NCBI RefSeq assembly: GCF_023159225.1 | Contig: NC_063169.1 | Location: 54,027,934 to 54,091,933, forward strand | Direction: 5' to 3' | DNA: 64,000 bases | From: Perognathus longimembris pacificus | Taxonomy: Eukaryota; Chordata; Mammalia; Rodentia; Heteromyidae | Part shown: positions 35,701-48,261 of the stretch, one piece after another | Numbering within the stretch: the stretch's first letter is position 1 | Layout: every line of letters starts with the position of its first letter | The notes under the pieces: generated by a model | What the model was told of the DNA's origin: nothing | Databases searched by the model: none | Seen by the model: only the letters and a program-made list of their open reading frames with translations | Made by a program: the position numbers and the translations under genes

Positions 35701-38700
35701 AGCAAACCAAACTCATGCTAACTGGAGAAGAACCAGGAGATAGGAGACAGATACTGTATGGCATAATGGTGCCAGTGCTGGCCTGGGCCGAACCAGGGTC
35801 AGGTCAGGGGGCAGGGTCACTGGAAGCTCGCAGTCCCAGGCACTGGACTGACAGGTTTAGTAACCTAACAGCCAAGTGCTTGCCCCCCTCCCCCCAGGGA
35901 TCCAGGGATCCAGGCACACCCATCACCCAGGAGGCTTCGGCTTCACCTTCCCCATCATGAAGACAAGATACTAGACCCTACCATGCACCATGTGGCCAAG
36001 ATGGCAGTGGACAATCTGATCTCCCCAGCAAGAGGCACCAGAATCGCTGAAAGAAGTTACTTAGACTCAGCCTCCCTACTTCAATATGCACATAGCTATT
36101 GAGCCCTTGCAATCCCCTCCTAAGAATATCCTCCTTTGTTTTCTGTGTGAATGGTTAGTGCCTTTTAATTAATCATATCCAGGTGTAATCATTTGCTTTT
36201 TACTATCCAGTGGGTTTCCTTGTAGATGTATAGGCACACTCTAATGATTACAGACTAGGGAAACCATGCAGCCTATGTTTCTTTGGGTCTGGCTTACTTC
36301 ACTTAGTATAATTTTTTTCCAAGCCTTCCCATTTCCTTAGGAATGGGGCAATGCCATTCTTTCTGATGGAAGCATAGAATTCCATTGTGTACTACATTTT
36401 CTTGGTGCTTACCTTTCAAAGTACTGACACACTGCTGAGATGGCTGAGCCGGGCGACGGGGCCCGGGGACGAAGGACTCCACGGTGATGCAGTACAGAGT
36501 GCTGGGTTCCAGCAAGCTGAGCACCAGTGTGTGGTTGGTGACAAACTGGGACCACTAGGGAGAGAATTGCAAACAGCAGTTACAGCCAGCGATCCTGAAC
36601 CATCCCCAGACAACTCTAGAAGGAAACAATGGCTGAGACACCATTAGATCCTTTACTATCACTGTAGGCCTTTTACCTCTTCTTTAAAAAAAAAAAATCC
36701 AAAACACCCTTTTACTTTAAAAGCCCAGCAGACCATGGTTGGGAATTGATCCAATTTTAGGACAGCTCTAATAAAAACACAGGATATCTTACTTAATGTT
36801 TTCCTGTGTTCTTATTGACATTTTTGGCAATACTGGGGTTTGAACTCAGGACTTTGTACTTGCAAGTTCTCTACCACTTGAGCCACACCTCCAGCTCTGA
36901 TTGCTTTTAGTTATTTCTCATAATGGGTCTTGCATTTTTGTCTGGTCAGGCCCGAGACTATGATGCTCCTACCTATGTCTGCCATGTAGCTGGGGTTACA
37001 GGCTTGAACACCTCCCCTGGCTTGCTAACATTAAAAAAATCTTTCGTGGATCATGATTGATAGATGTTACATGAGTAAAAGCTCTTCGTCCAAGTGAAAG
37101 GTATTACTGCTCTATGCTCCCGGAGCAACATTGTGCATTGTTAGGGGGGTTCTATTAGGAAAAATCTGAAGTCTATGAAATTGATTCCATATCAGCTTCA
37201 ACTGTATGTTGCTTAGCATTTTTTTTTATGTACTGTCAGGTCCTGGGTTCTCACACAGAAAATCAAATCATCAGATTACAAGTTAATGGTTTAGCTTGTC
37301 CAATGCATGTCCAAGCACTAGCTACACAAGGTGATACATGCCCCATGCCATTTCAGGCTTACCGTTCTTTTTGACTTAGTGTTATACACAGAGATGTTGT
37401 ACTTCAGATTGGAGTATATTTGTTGCATGGAAACAGTAGGGTCTTCTGGATTTCTCTTCCATTTTTCTGGTGCCGATAGAACAATAGAAATGGACTTCTC
37501 ACTAGTAGCCAGAGAAACCTTTGGTGGGCCAATTTGTGCTTAAAGAGGAAGGGAGAAGGCATTATCATGCTTAGCTTAGAAAAGGCTGCAACTCAATCCC
37601 ATTTAGATCAAAGACCTGAATCCACCTTATAAGTCAGGAGGTGCCTCTGCATATACTAAGGCAGGACCAAGTTGTATTTATTTAATTCCTAGTAACATAG
37701 TCAATATAAGATCTTGATAAATACAATCAAATGTGTTTTAGCTTTCCAGAAACTTAATAAAGTTGGTGCTAAGTAGCATTAACATAATTTTATAAATGGG
37801 AAAATCAGAGATGGGATTAAAGTGACCCTGAACAGAGGCCAGTAAACGTTTATCACAAAGATCAGGAGAATAAATGTTGTAGGCTCTGCAGGCCACAGGA
37901 TCTGTCTCAACCCATTTTTGGAAATGGTGTAGAAACAGTCATAACTATGTAAACAAATGAACCTGGCCCTTGTTCCAATTAAACTTTATTTATAAACAGA
38001 CATTGAAATCTGAATTTAATTTTCACATGTGACAAAATATCTTCTTTTTATTTTTAAAACTATTTAAAATACAAATACCATTCTTATTTCTTGGCCTATA
38101 GAAAAACCAGAAAGAAGGGGTTGGGTCTTGTCCACAGGCTGTAGTTTGTTGACCTTTAATCTGGGAGAGTACTGAAGAAGGCACAAGGTCCATGGCTGAA
38201 TCAGCCGTGGATTAAAAGAAGGATAATTATAAAAGCAAATTGAAGAAAGATGATGCTTGAATTGTGAATTATACTCCAATGCATTACCAAGTTCAAACAA
38301 GACATGCGCTTTTTTTTGGTGTGGTACTAAGAATTGAATTCAAGGCTCACACTTGCTAGGAGGTACTCTACACTTGAACCATATATCCAGTCCTCTTTTG
38401 CATTTTTCTTCCAGAGTGGGGTCTCACTTTATGCTTGGGCCTGCCTATGCTACAGTCCTATTTATACATTCCCATGTTGTTGAGGATGACAGCCATGGGT
38501 TGCTGTGTCCATTGTGCTTCTCTTATAGCTGGTATAAGGGGTATACCACCATACCCAGCCATAGGTTGAGATGGAGCCTCAAAAATTTTGATGTGTGAGT
38601 TGATCTCGTAACATAGCCTACCTGTCTCTCTCAAATAACTAAGCTGAGGCTTGAGCTCCCATGCTTAGCTGGTGGTGACATTCCATTAAACAGTAAAACA

Positions 38701-41700
38701 AAATCAAAGGCTGATAGTATTGGCATCTGTCCTTAGTTTTGAAGCTGGAAGAGATCTTAGAGATCTCTTGGCAGAACTTTTCGCTAACTGATGAGACTCT
38801 GATGCCCCCCCAAGTAAAGCATGCTGGCTGGCCACCATACCTGCTGGTGTAGACCAGAGCCAAAGAGACACTTTTCTCTGGGGCAAGGTTGTCTATGGAG
38901 CCAAGACAGCTACACCAAAGGTCATATTAACTTGAGATCAATACATATGCAACAGGCAGTGACATTACTTACTTTCCAAAAAAGGGTAGAATCGCTCTGT
39001 TTCACCCCACTCAGAACAGTTGGTTTCCCAAATGGCCTTAACTTTGGCGTAATACTGGTGTTCATAGTCAGAAGTTTCAGCAGAAAGATCACAGTAGGTC
39101 CTGTTGATATGTCTGCAATCAGATTTGCTCAGCCATTTCTTTTGCCCATATCTGCTTACAAGGAAACTCTGAGTTAATAACAAGTGTCCCTAATGTCTTA
39201 CAATTAAAAAAACCACTCATTATGTAAAATTGAATGGAAGACCTGTTCAGGAAAAACAAAAGTGCCTGTCATTGAGATAAAAAGGAATCTACTTTTGCTC
39301 CTGGAAAGTTTTTTTTTTTTTCATTAGCTGTCAGGAACATGAGTCAGAGCTTCTGTAATCACCTTTCTTTCCTTGGAATTGTAATGAGGGTAGTACATTT
39401 TGAAAACATGTATAATATTTATTCTTCTTCATCTACAGTAAAGTGTATATGAATTGTGTGATCAATTCTTCTAGTATTTATCAAAATTTTTACTGGTCCA
39501 CTATGTATATGAGGTCAGAAAAAGTACCATGACATTTTCATAAGATTTCAAACCCAGTAGGCATTAAGAGTTTAGGGATAATTCACTAGGTTGGAGAGCA
39601 CAAGAAAATCTACATTTTAAGTGATAGTGATGATGACTGGTGACATTGATTTGGTAGTTCATATTAATTTTCTTTTCCTTTGTTAAAAACACAACATCCG
39701 GATCTGACATCTGAGGATTACTATTTGAAGCTAGCCTGGGAAGGGAGCATTCATGAGACTCTTAACTCCAATTATTAAAAAAAAAAAAAAGAATAAAGCC
39801 AGAAGTGGCTCAAATGATGAGTGCTAGCCTCAAGTGGTAGAGTGCCAACCTTGAGTGACAAATCCTAAGTTCAATCCCCAATACTGGTATTTCCCCCGCC
39901 AACTTTCATAGCACTTAGTGAGGGGGGCAATATCTCTGCACTTTTCAGAAGAGAGAGACTCTAGTACGGAAAACATAGGATTGCATGGGAGGCCACTGAA
40001 AAGACTGGGACAGGGACTCTGGGGCCAAGAGAAGGGGCATGGCTTAGATGTCATGGTTTCCTGTGGAGAAAGCAATGGGTTAGGAGTGGCAGCCTGGGAG
40101 GCAGTTGGGAGAATACTACAGTGGTCTGGATAGAAGATTCAGGGAACTTAGACAAGGGTTGTGGCTATGGAATAAAAAAGAACAACAACAACAAAAGGGA
40201 AATTTATCAAGAGATAGGAAAGAGTGATTGCGTGTGTTTAAGCTAAGGTAAATCAAGATGTTAAAGGTGACGTCTCTTTATGCTTTGGATAAGTCAGTAG
40301 AACAGAATAAAATTACCAAAATAAAGAACGTTAAAGAAGAGTGAGTGGGAAATGGAGAAGGGTGGGACAGGAGGAGAGAAAGGTGAGTCTCACGTTGACA
40401 CCTTGCTCTTGAGGTGTGTATGGAATACCCAAATGCAGATGCTCAGTGAAGGGCTGCTGCCGGAGAGGTGAAAGTGGAAGGAAGCAGTTGGGGCATCAAC
40501 GATGTAATCTACGCATCAAAGGCATCATAGGCAAGAATGAACTTATCTATGGATATAAAGCAAAGCCTGTGCTCAAACTGCAGGAACATAAAGATGTGAA
40601 GAACGGGTACAAAATCGAGTTGCAAACAGCAGCTACAGGTGGGGAGGGGTAGAGGGGAGAAAAACAGCTCTCACAAAAGTATATTTTGATAAAGGGAATA
40701 TGGCAACCTCCACAGTTTGAGGAGGTCTTCCTTATTCAGGATGTGGCAACAGTTCCGAATGCAAACTTTTTTTGTGTGTGTGACTCAGCTCACATACATA
40801 CATAAATCTCACATATATACATACATCTCATATACATATATCTAACATACAAAAACCAAGGTTTCACAAGAGAATACCCAAGCTTTGCTACATGCTACAT
40901 GGCTGGTTATTTTCTATTCCATACCTCTCCACATTATTCCACTCCTTTCCATTAGCCATAATGCTAGTCGTACTAAGTCACTCCAAATTGATTTCTTGAC
41001 CCACCAATACATTTGACCTTGTGGTTTGACCTCCCCTCCTCATACTTTTCTCAATCTGTCAACAGAAGGGTACCTTCCCAGGAGAGCTGCTGACAAAGGA
41101 GAAAATGCTCTTTTCTAGATTTGGAATGAAAGATAGCAAATGAATCATAGAACAACTATTCTACTAATAACATTTACACGAGACAAAAAGAAGTCTTGAG
41201 GGACCTCGGTGTCTGTTTCTGTAGATGTGCTAGCCCTTGCCCATCATGCTTTGAGACAGTGCTCAGGATTGCAAACTTGAACTCACTGAATTACATAATG
41301 ATCCTAGGAAGTAGTTCCCATTATTTTCATTCTGCTTTACAGGTAGCAAATTGGAGCTCAGCAAGACTAAAGGGTCCATTCAGATTCACATGACTATTAA
41401 AGACTTATCTGCGTTCAGAACCACCTTTCTCTGACACCAAAGTTCGTGCTTTTGGCAGGGCCCATTACTGTCTGCACTAAATACTTTGGGTGGATATAAT
41501 TTAAACTTTCATTAAAATATCCCTTTTGAAACAAACTACTCAAATATACAGAAATACATGGCCTTCCCAGGCTCATCTGGCTCACTTGACAGCCTGGCCA
41601 GAGACAGGGCTGGCTGACTTCACAGCAGCACTGGGAAACTTCTGGCCCTGGAATTGGGGGGCCTGGGTCCTTACTGCTCACCTTCCATACCCAGGGGCAC

Positions 41701-44632
41701 CAGCACGGTCACCAGTCAAGCTTCCTTTTAGGTATTGTTATAATCTAAATTATTTGCTCTCACAGAGCAGTAATGATTCTAAGTCTTTTATAAAACATAT
41801 AAAAATGTAAATGATAGAATAAGCTGTTTGCGCCATCTAATAAATAAAGAAGAGAGGGTGCTCAGAAGCCATTTATTTTCTTTGGCAAAGTTGGGCTCAC
41901 TTTCCTTAAAATACCATCTCCTGAGAAACTCCTGATCACCCAGATGGGGTTCATGTAAATGAGTCATAATGGACAGCCCTAAAGCCTTTCACTGACTTCA
42001 TTTTTATCTCTCTTTCAAAGACTACCCCCCACCCCTTGCCACTAATTTGATCCGGTGCCAGTGGCTCATGTCTATAACCCTAGCTACTTAGGAGGCTGAG
42101 ATCTAAGGACTGTAGTTTAAAGTTAGCCTGGGTAGGAAAGTACATGAGACTCTTTCATCAACTCTATCACTCTCTCTGTTGGGGAGTGATCTGACTTCAG
42201 GGTTTGGGCTGCTGGAGGCTTCTTCGTCCTTGGAAGGTCATGACTTTCCCAAGCTGCCTCCTAGCCACAGTTAATTTCCTCTCCTGTACCTGTCTCTTTG
42301 CAGGCTTCTTTCTGAGCTGTGACAGGGACCCCTAAAATAAATAGGCCACTTGACTCTCACTTCAATTTTACCTCCTCCTTCTCTGACATTCTCCAACACC
42401 AAACTATAGCTGTATGTGAACATTTTCTCAGTCTCTGGTGGTAGAGATGCTAGCAGTACACACTCTTAATTGTTAGGTGAGCCTCTTAGCCCCAAAGTAC
42501 TTATTCTTGTGAAATTTTTTTTTTTTTTTTTTTTTTTGCTGTTCGGACTCATGAAGGCCCTGGGTAGCTATCAACTTCTGCACTTGTTTTACTTTGGATT
42601 CTACAGTTATTGGTTGAGTTGCATCACTTAGTGGTATGGGCTGAAGCCATTTCTCTTGTTTTTTGGGGAGATAGACATTGCCTATCTGTCCTAAATTCTT
42701 TCTCACCTGCAATGAGTTTTGAAGAAGAGCTGAAAAGTCAAAATGTAGGACCAAATTATGACACAGAATTCTGCACTGTTTTACTTACTCTAAAACTCCA
42801 ATAAGCCTGCAGGGGTGGGTAAACTGCCTTGCTGCTTAGCCAGTGAATAACATTCTGACCATCTTCTTTTATCCATTTAAATAACTTCTCCTGACCGAAC
42901 TCATAAGAAAAGTGCCAAGAAAAGTTAAGATAAAATATCCCAAGCTTTTCCAACCTCACGACTATAAATATTGGTTTATCTTTGCATAACAGACAAGAGT
43001 ATGGCTCTCATGTTTATAAAATAGAATGAAAAGAAACCAACTTACATGAAATATTGGACAGTATAGGTAAGTTCAATTCCATGTAGACCCTCTGGTGAAT
43101 TCCACTGTAAAACATTCTTCATGTTAATGGAGAAGAAGGTGATATTTGTAGGTTTCGGCACCCCACTAGAAACACAGGGCACTGAAAAAGAAGTAGAGAG
43201 GATCTATGGACTAAGTGGAAAAAAAGGAAAATTCTATCCCTGGAGTACATAGCTGTTCTCCAAAGATGGCCCCCCAAAACCATGTCTTCCCAAGCTCAGG
43301 CTGCGTACTTGGCTCCATTTGGAACCCCAGCTGGCTGTGGATCACTTGCACAAGAGCATGTGGCATAAGTGACTCTGGGATTAAGCCGGGAGGTGGTTGA
43401 AAGCTTCCACTTTGGTGTCTTTGAGAGCCCTGAGTTGCCATATAAAACAGCAGCTATGTTGCTGGAGAGACTGTGGCAGGAAGTCAGGTGAAGGAGAGGC
43501 TCAGTGGTCCCAGTGTCCCATCTGAGTCCAGCCTTTCCATTAAGGGGCCTGGATGCAGTTACTGTGGTTGTTCCAGCCTCTTTATATGAAGGCCAAAGTG
43601 AGACTAGCAGAATGATTGCCCCAAATCCCTAAGTTTTGGGGTAATTTGTTATGTACCAACAGATAACTGCACAAGCCTATGTTTCAGAACTAGACATAAA
43701 ATCTGGGATCCTGCACAGGAGACTGTACTCCTCAAACAACCCCCTACATGACTTGCCTTCTCGCCTGTAAAGTGGGGACCATAATTCCAACTGCCCACCA
43801 CCTCCTAGACTGGAGGCCCGTTTTGAAGAACAAGGCAGAAAAATATGCTGAATTTTTGTGAGTCGCATGTGGATGTTATTCAAATCCAGCAGTTATCGAG
43901 AAGCTTGGGATAATTTTTGGTATTTGTACACCTGAATAGATAAAATAAATTGAACTTACATGGTTATGAAAAAGAAAATTGGGAATAAATGCTTCTGAAA
44001 AACCAAAGTTCAGAGTTCTGAATGGGAGGCTAGATTTGAGTTGGATTTATTAACTTATACAATAAAGTTAGATAAAACACCAGGCAGAGGGTACTTGAAA
44101 GGGGTAGATGAGTGAAGAGGAGAAGAAGGGGAAAATGCAGACAAGAATTCAATGTATATCCTACAAAATTAAGAAGAGTAAAGGAAGGGGTAGGTAGGAA
44201 GAGATGAGTAAGAATGTTGAAAGAGGTGACATTGGCGATGATATTATATTCACAAACTGCTTTGTTAAATGGCAACTCCTTTGTACAACTATTTTTAAAA
44301 AGGTAATAAAAATTATACAAAAGAGAATCAGTGAGATGAAACAGTTCAGTTAAATATTGCTGTCTATATAATTGCACTGTAAGGAAAACTGTGTCCTAGA
44401 AGACCAATTTGTAGAAATTCTCTAGAAGAAATGATAAAGAATTGAACAACTATCAAAACATTAGAAAAGGAAATGGAGGATATATATATGTGTATATGTA
44501 TGTATTAAAATAAGATAGGTTGAAAATATGGGAAAAATATTTTATTTTTAGCTGGTCATGGGACTTGAACTTTGAGTGCTGTCCCTGAGCTCTTCGGGCT
44601 AGTGCTCTACCACTTATGCCATAGTGCCACTT

Positions 44633-44681
<49 letters not shown>

Positions 44682-45257
44682 AGATGCTAGATTGATCCTT
44701 TTTTTTGGTTGTTTTTTTGCTGTCCCAAAGATGGATCCAAGCCCTTGATTATGCTATATAAGCATTCTGCCACTGAGCCACTCTTACAACCAAGGATAAT
44801 GCTTGAATTAAAAAGAATAAAAACAGTTTTGTAAGAAATATATGAATCAAAATATTAATGTAAAACACTGGAGAGATCAAAGCTCCCAAGTAATAATCAA
44901 CCTGATTTTATGAATAACACATCTTTCCCATATGCATATTCTATAACTAGAATACCAGAAAATCCATAGTCTTGATATTGCAAATAGAAACTTAGGATAA
45001 AATTTAGCTCAGTGCTGAGTCCATTCTTGCTTGGCTAAGACCTATAATTCTTATTTAAATTAGAGGGAACTAATGTCAGAGAAAGGAATTAACTTGGAGC
45101 ATGGGGTAATCCTTTGATAATATTAGAGATATATGAAGTATTGTATTACTGCAAGACAAATAAAAAAGAAAGAATGATTTTAGAATTAAACTTTGCAATA
45201 TGATCCAGATTCTGAGCAAAAGAAGCTCTTAATATCTAGGTGGTTGAGCCTTTGTGA

Positions 45258-45307
<50 letters not shown>

Positions 45308-48207
45308 TTTAGTTGTACTGTTTCCTGCATTTTACCTTGATTATTTTTTTTTTAAAAAGAGAGTTCTTAGTTTAATTTAATTAAATTAATTTACTTATTT
45401 TGGTGCTTATCCTGGGGCTTGAACTCAGGGCCTGGGTGATGTCTCTGAGTTTTTTTTTTTCCCCCTCAAGGCTAGTGGTCTACCACTTGATCCACAGCTC
45501 CACTTCCAGCTTTTTGGTGGTTAATTGGAGAAAAGAGTCTCAGGGACTTTCCTACCTGGGCTGGCTTTGAAATGCAATCCTCAGATCTCAGCCTCTTGAG
45601 TAGCTTAAGGTTACAGGGGTGGCCACAGGCCCAGCCTCAGTTTTAAGAAGAAAGTGAGATACTCAAACAGAAACATGGTCAGCTCATTTGCTCACTGCTG
45701 TTCAGCATGAGTGTGGTATGTGTGTGGTACGAGTAGAGAGTCTCCAAAGGCTACAGCCTGTTGTATGTCTTTGATTTTGATTCTTCTAGCTTTTGGGATG
45801 CATGCATCACATATTAATTAGTACTGGCACATTCTGGAAACCATACAAGCCAATCATTTGCAGTAATTCAATACTGCTTTGTGTTATTACTAGGTCCTAA
45901 TTCTTTTTTAATTTTTTCAGTCACACTTTGTTTTTAAAATTGGGTCAATATAAACCTGTTCAAAATGTGGTCCTAGTTTTTTTAAACCATATTTTTGAAG
46001 TCAGCACTGAAAACTAATAATTTTCAACCCTTCAACAAAAAAGAACACTAAAATTGTTCTAAAGCCTTATGATCTCTGTAGGTTTAAAATACAGCTCCAC
46101 ATTTATTTATTTATTTATTTATTGCCAGTCCTGGGCCTTGGACTCAGGGCCTGAGCACTGTCCCTGGCTTCTTTTTGCTCAAGGCTAGCACTCTGCCTCT
46201 TGAGCCACAGCGCCCCTTCTGGCCATTTTCTACATATGTGGTGCTGGGGAATCAAACCCAAGGCTTCACGTATATGAGGCAAGCATTCTTGCCACTAGGC
46301 CATATTCCCAGCCCCCACATTTTTAGATGATCCTAGGATAGGCAGAATCGTTAGCATCTTGCAGGAAATAAAATAAAAGTAGCTAGTGCATTATAATATC
46401 ATAGAGGGAGACATGACTTTTTGGAACTGATAAGGAGATGGAATGTTCTGGATTGTTGCAACATGAATTTGGAGATAGAAATCATAAGTAGTCTTAGATA
46501 TTAGAATCGACATATATTTTCCCAATGTTAAATCTACACAGATATTATCTTCTACAGCATTTATTTCTTCTCTCTCTTTTTCCTTCCTTCCTTTCTTCCT
46601 TCCTTCCTTTTCCTTCTTCCTGACAGTACTGTCATTTGAACTCAAGTTCTTACACTTGCTAGGCTGCTCTTCCACTTGAGCCATACCTCCGGCCCTGCTT
46701 TTTTCTGATTACTTTGGTGATAGAGTCTCACAAACATTGGTACCCAGGCTGGCTTCAAATTGTGATCGTTTGGATCTCAGCCTCCTGAGTAACTAGGATT
46801 ACAGGTGTGAGCCATTGGTGGCTAGTGGATTAATGTTACTTTTTCATTGCCTCAGCAGAAAAGCATATGAGATTTGGATAGTCTCTTCAATGAATCAGGT
46901 GTTATCTAGTGGCAGGCTTATAATGAGCAAAGTAGGCCAAATCTTGTCTCTGCATCTCACCAGGATACACAGTATACTCTCCTCGTGACACAGTCTGATT
47001 ATTTCCCAGCCCCCTTCCTTGCCCTTTTATTAAATCAGAGCAAATTAAGCCATTATAGTCATTTGCTTTGATTTAGGCACAGGCCACTTTGTCTCTTGTT
47101 TAGTAAATATTTTATTTCAAAAATAGATCTTGATTACTTTCAGTGGGTCGGCAGTAACTTGACTATCTGTATTAGTTTTAATTTTTTTTTGTTGGACATG
47201 TTTCACCTTAGCCTTGAACTCATGGCTAGCTCATGGTAGAGTACAATATAGTCAATCCCACCTATGACTAACTAGGAAAACCTTAACGCTGAGGGCACCA
47301 CACCCAACTTGGCCCAGGAAAGTCTCCAGATTCCCCAGTCATTGAAAAACCTGGGAAAGAGTCTGGATATTTTAAAGTCACCAAGAAGGTAAAGAAGCTG
47401 TCAGCAGGGGGCACCATGACTCTGCATATTCCCTATGATGGGGAGAAAAGACTGGATGGGAGCTAGAACAGAAGGGGAAGGTGAGCCCCTGAAGTAACCC
47501 CAGAGGGGGAGGAGCTTGGGCCAGGGTGCTGGCTTGGAGACAGCCATGGGCTGGAGCAGAGCCTAAGAAGCAGAGCTGCACCTCGCTCTGAGCTGCTGTG
47601 CTGGGGACACTAAGTGAAGAGAAGATGATTTGTCAAGGAATACTTGTCTTTCTGTTTTCCTTTCTTCCCTCCTTCCCTTCTCCCTTTCCTCCCTCCCTCC
47701 CTCCTTCCCCCTCTCTCTTTGCAATAACAGGCTTAAACTCTGGGGCCTTTTGGCTTGCTAGGCAAACATTCTACCAGTTGAATCATACCCTTATCCTTTT
47801 GCTTTCAGTTTGCTTTTCACATAACTTCTGTTTTCCCCTAGTTTTGCCCAGCTGGCTTCAAGCCTGATCCTTCTACCTCTATCTCTCGGGTAGCTGGGAT
47901 TACAGGTATGTAGCACCACACCTTGCCCCATTTATGATACAAATGAAAGACAAAAGCAGAATTAACTCTCTTTTTCAAGGAATAGAAAGAGCATGTTAAA
48001 AAAATTAAAAAGCAAGTTGGCCAACCACCCAATGATGGCTCAGGCCTATAATCCTAGCCTATAATCCTCGATCTCCAGCCCAGGCAGGAGAGTTTTGAGA
48101 TTCTTACTTCCAATTAACACCCTAAATGTCAGAAGTGGAGCAGTGTAAGCCTTGAGCAAAAAAGCTCAGGTATAGTTCCTAGGCCCTATGTCCAAGTCCC
48201 AGGTTCA

Positions 48208-48261
<54 letters not shown>

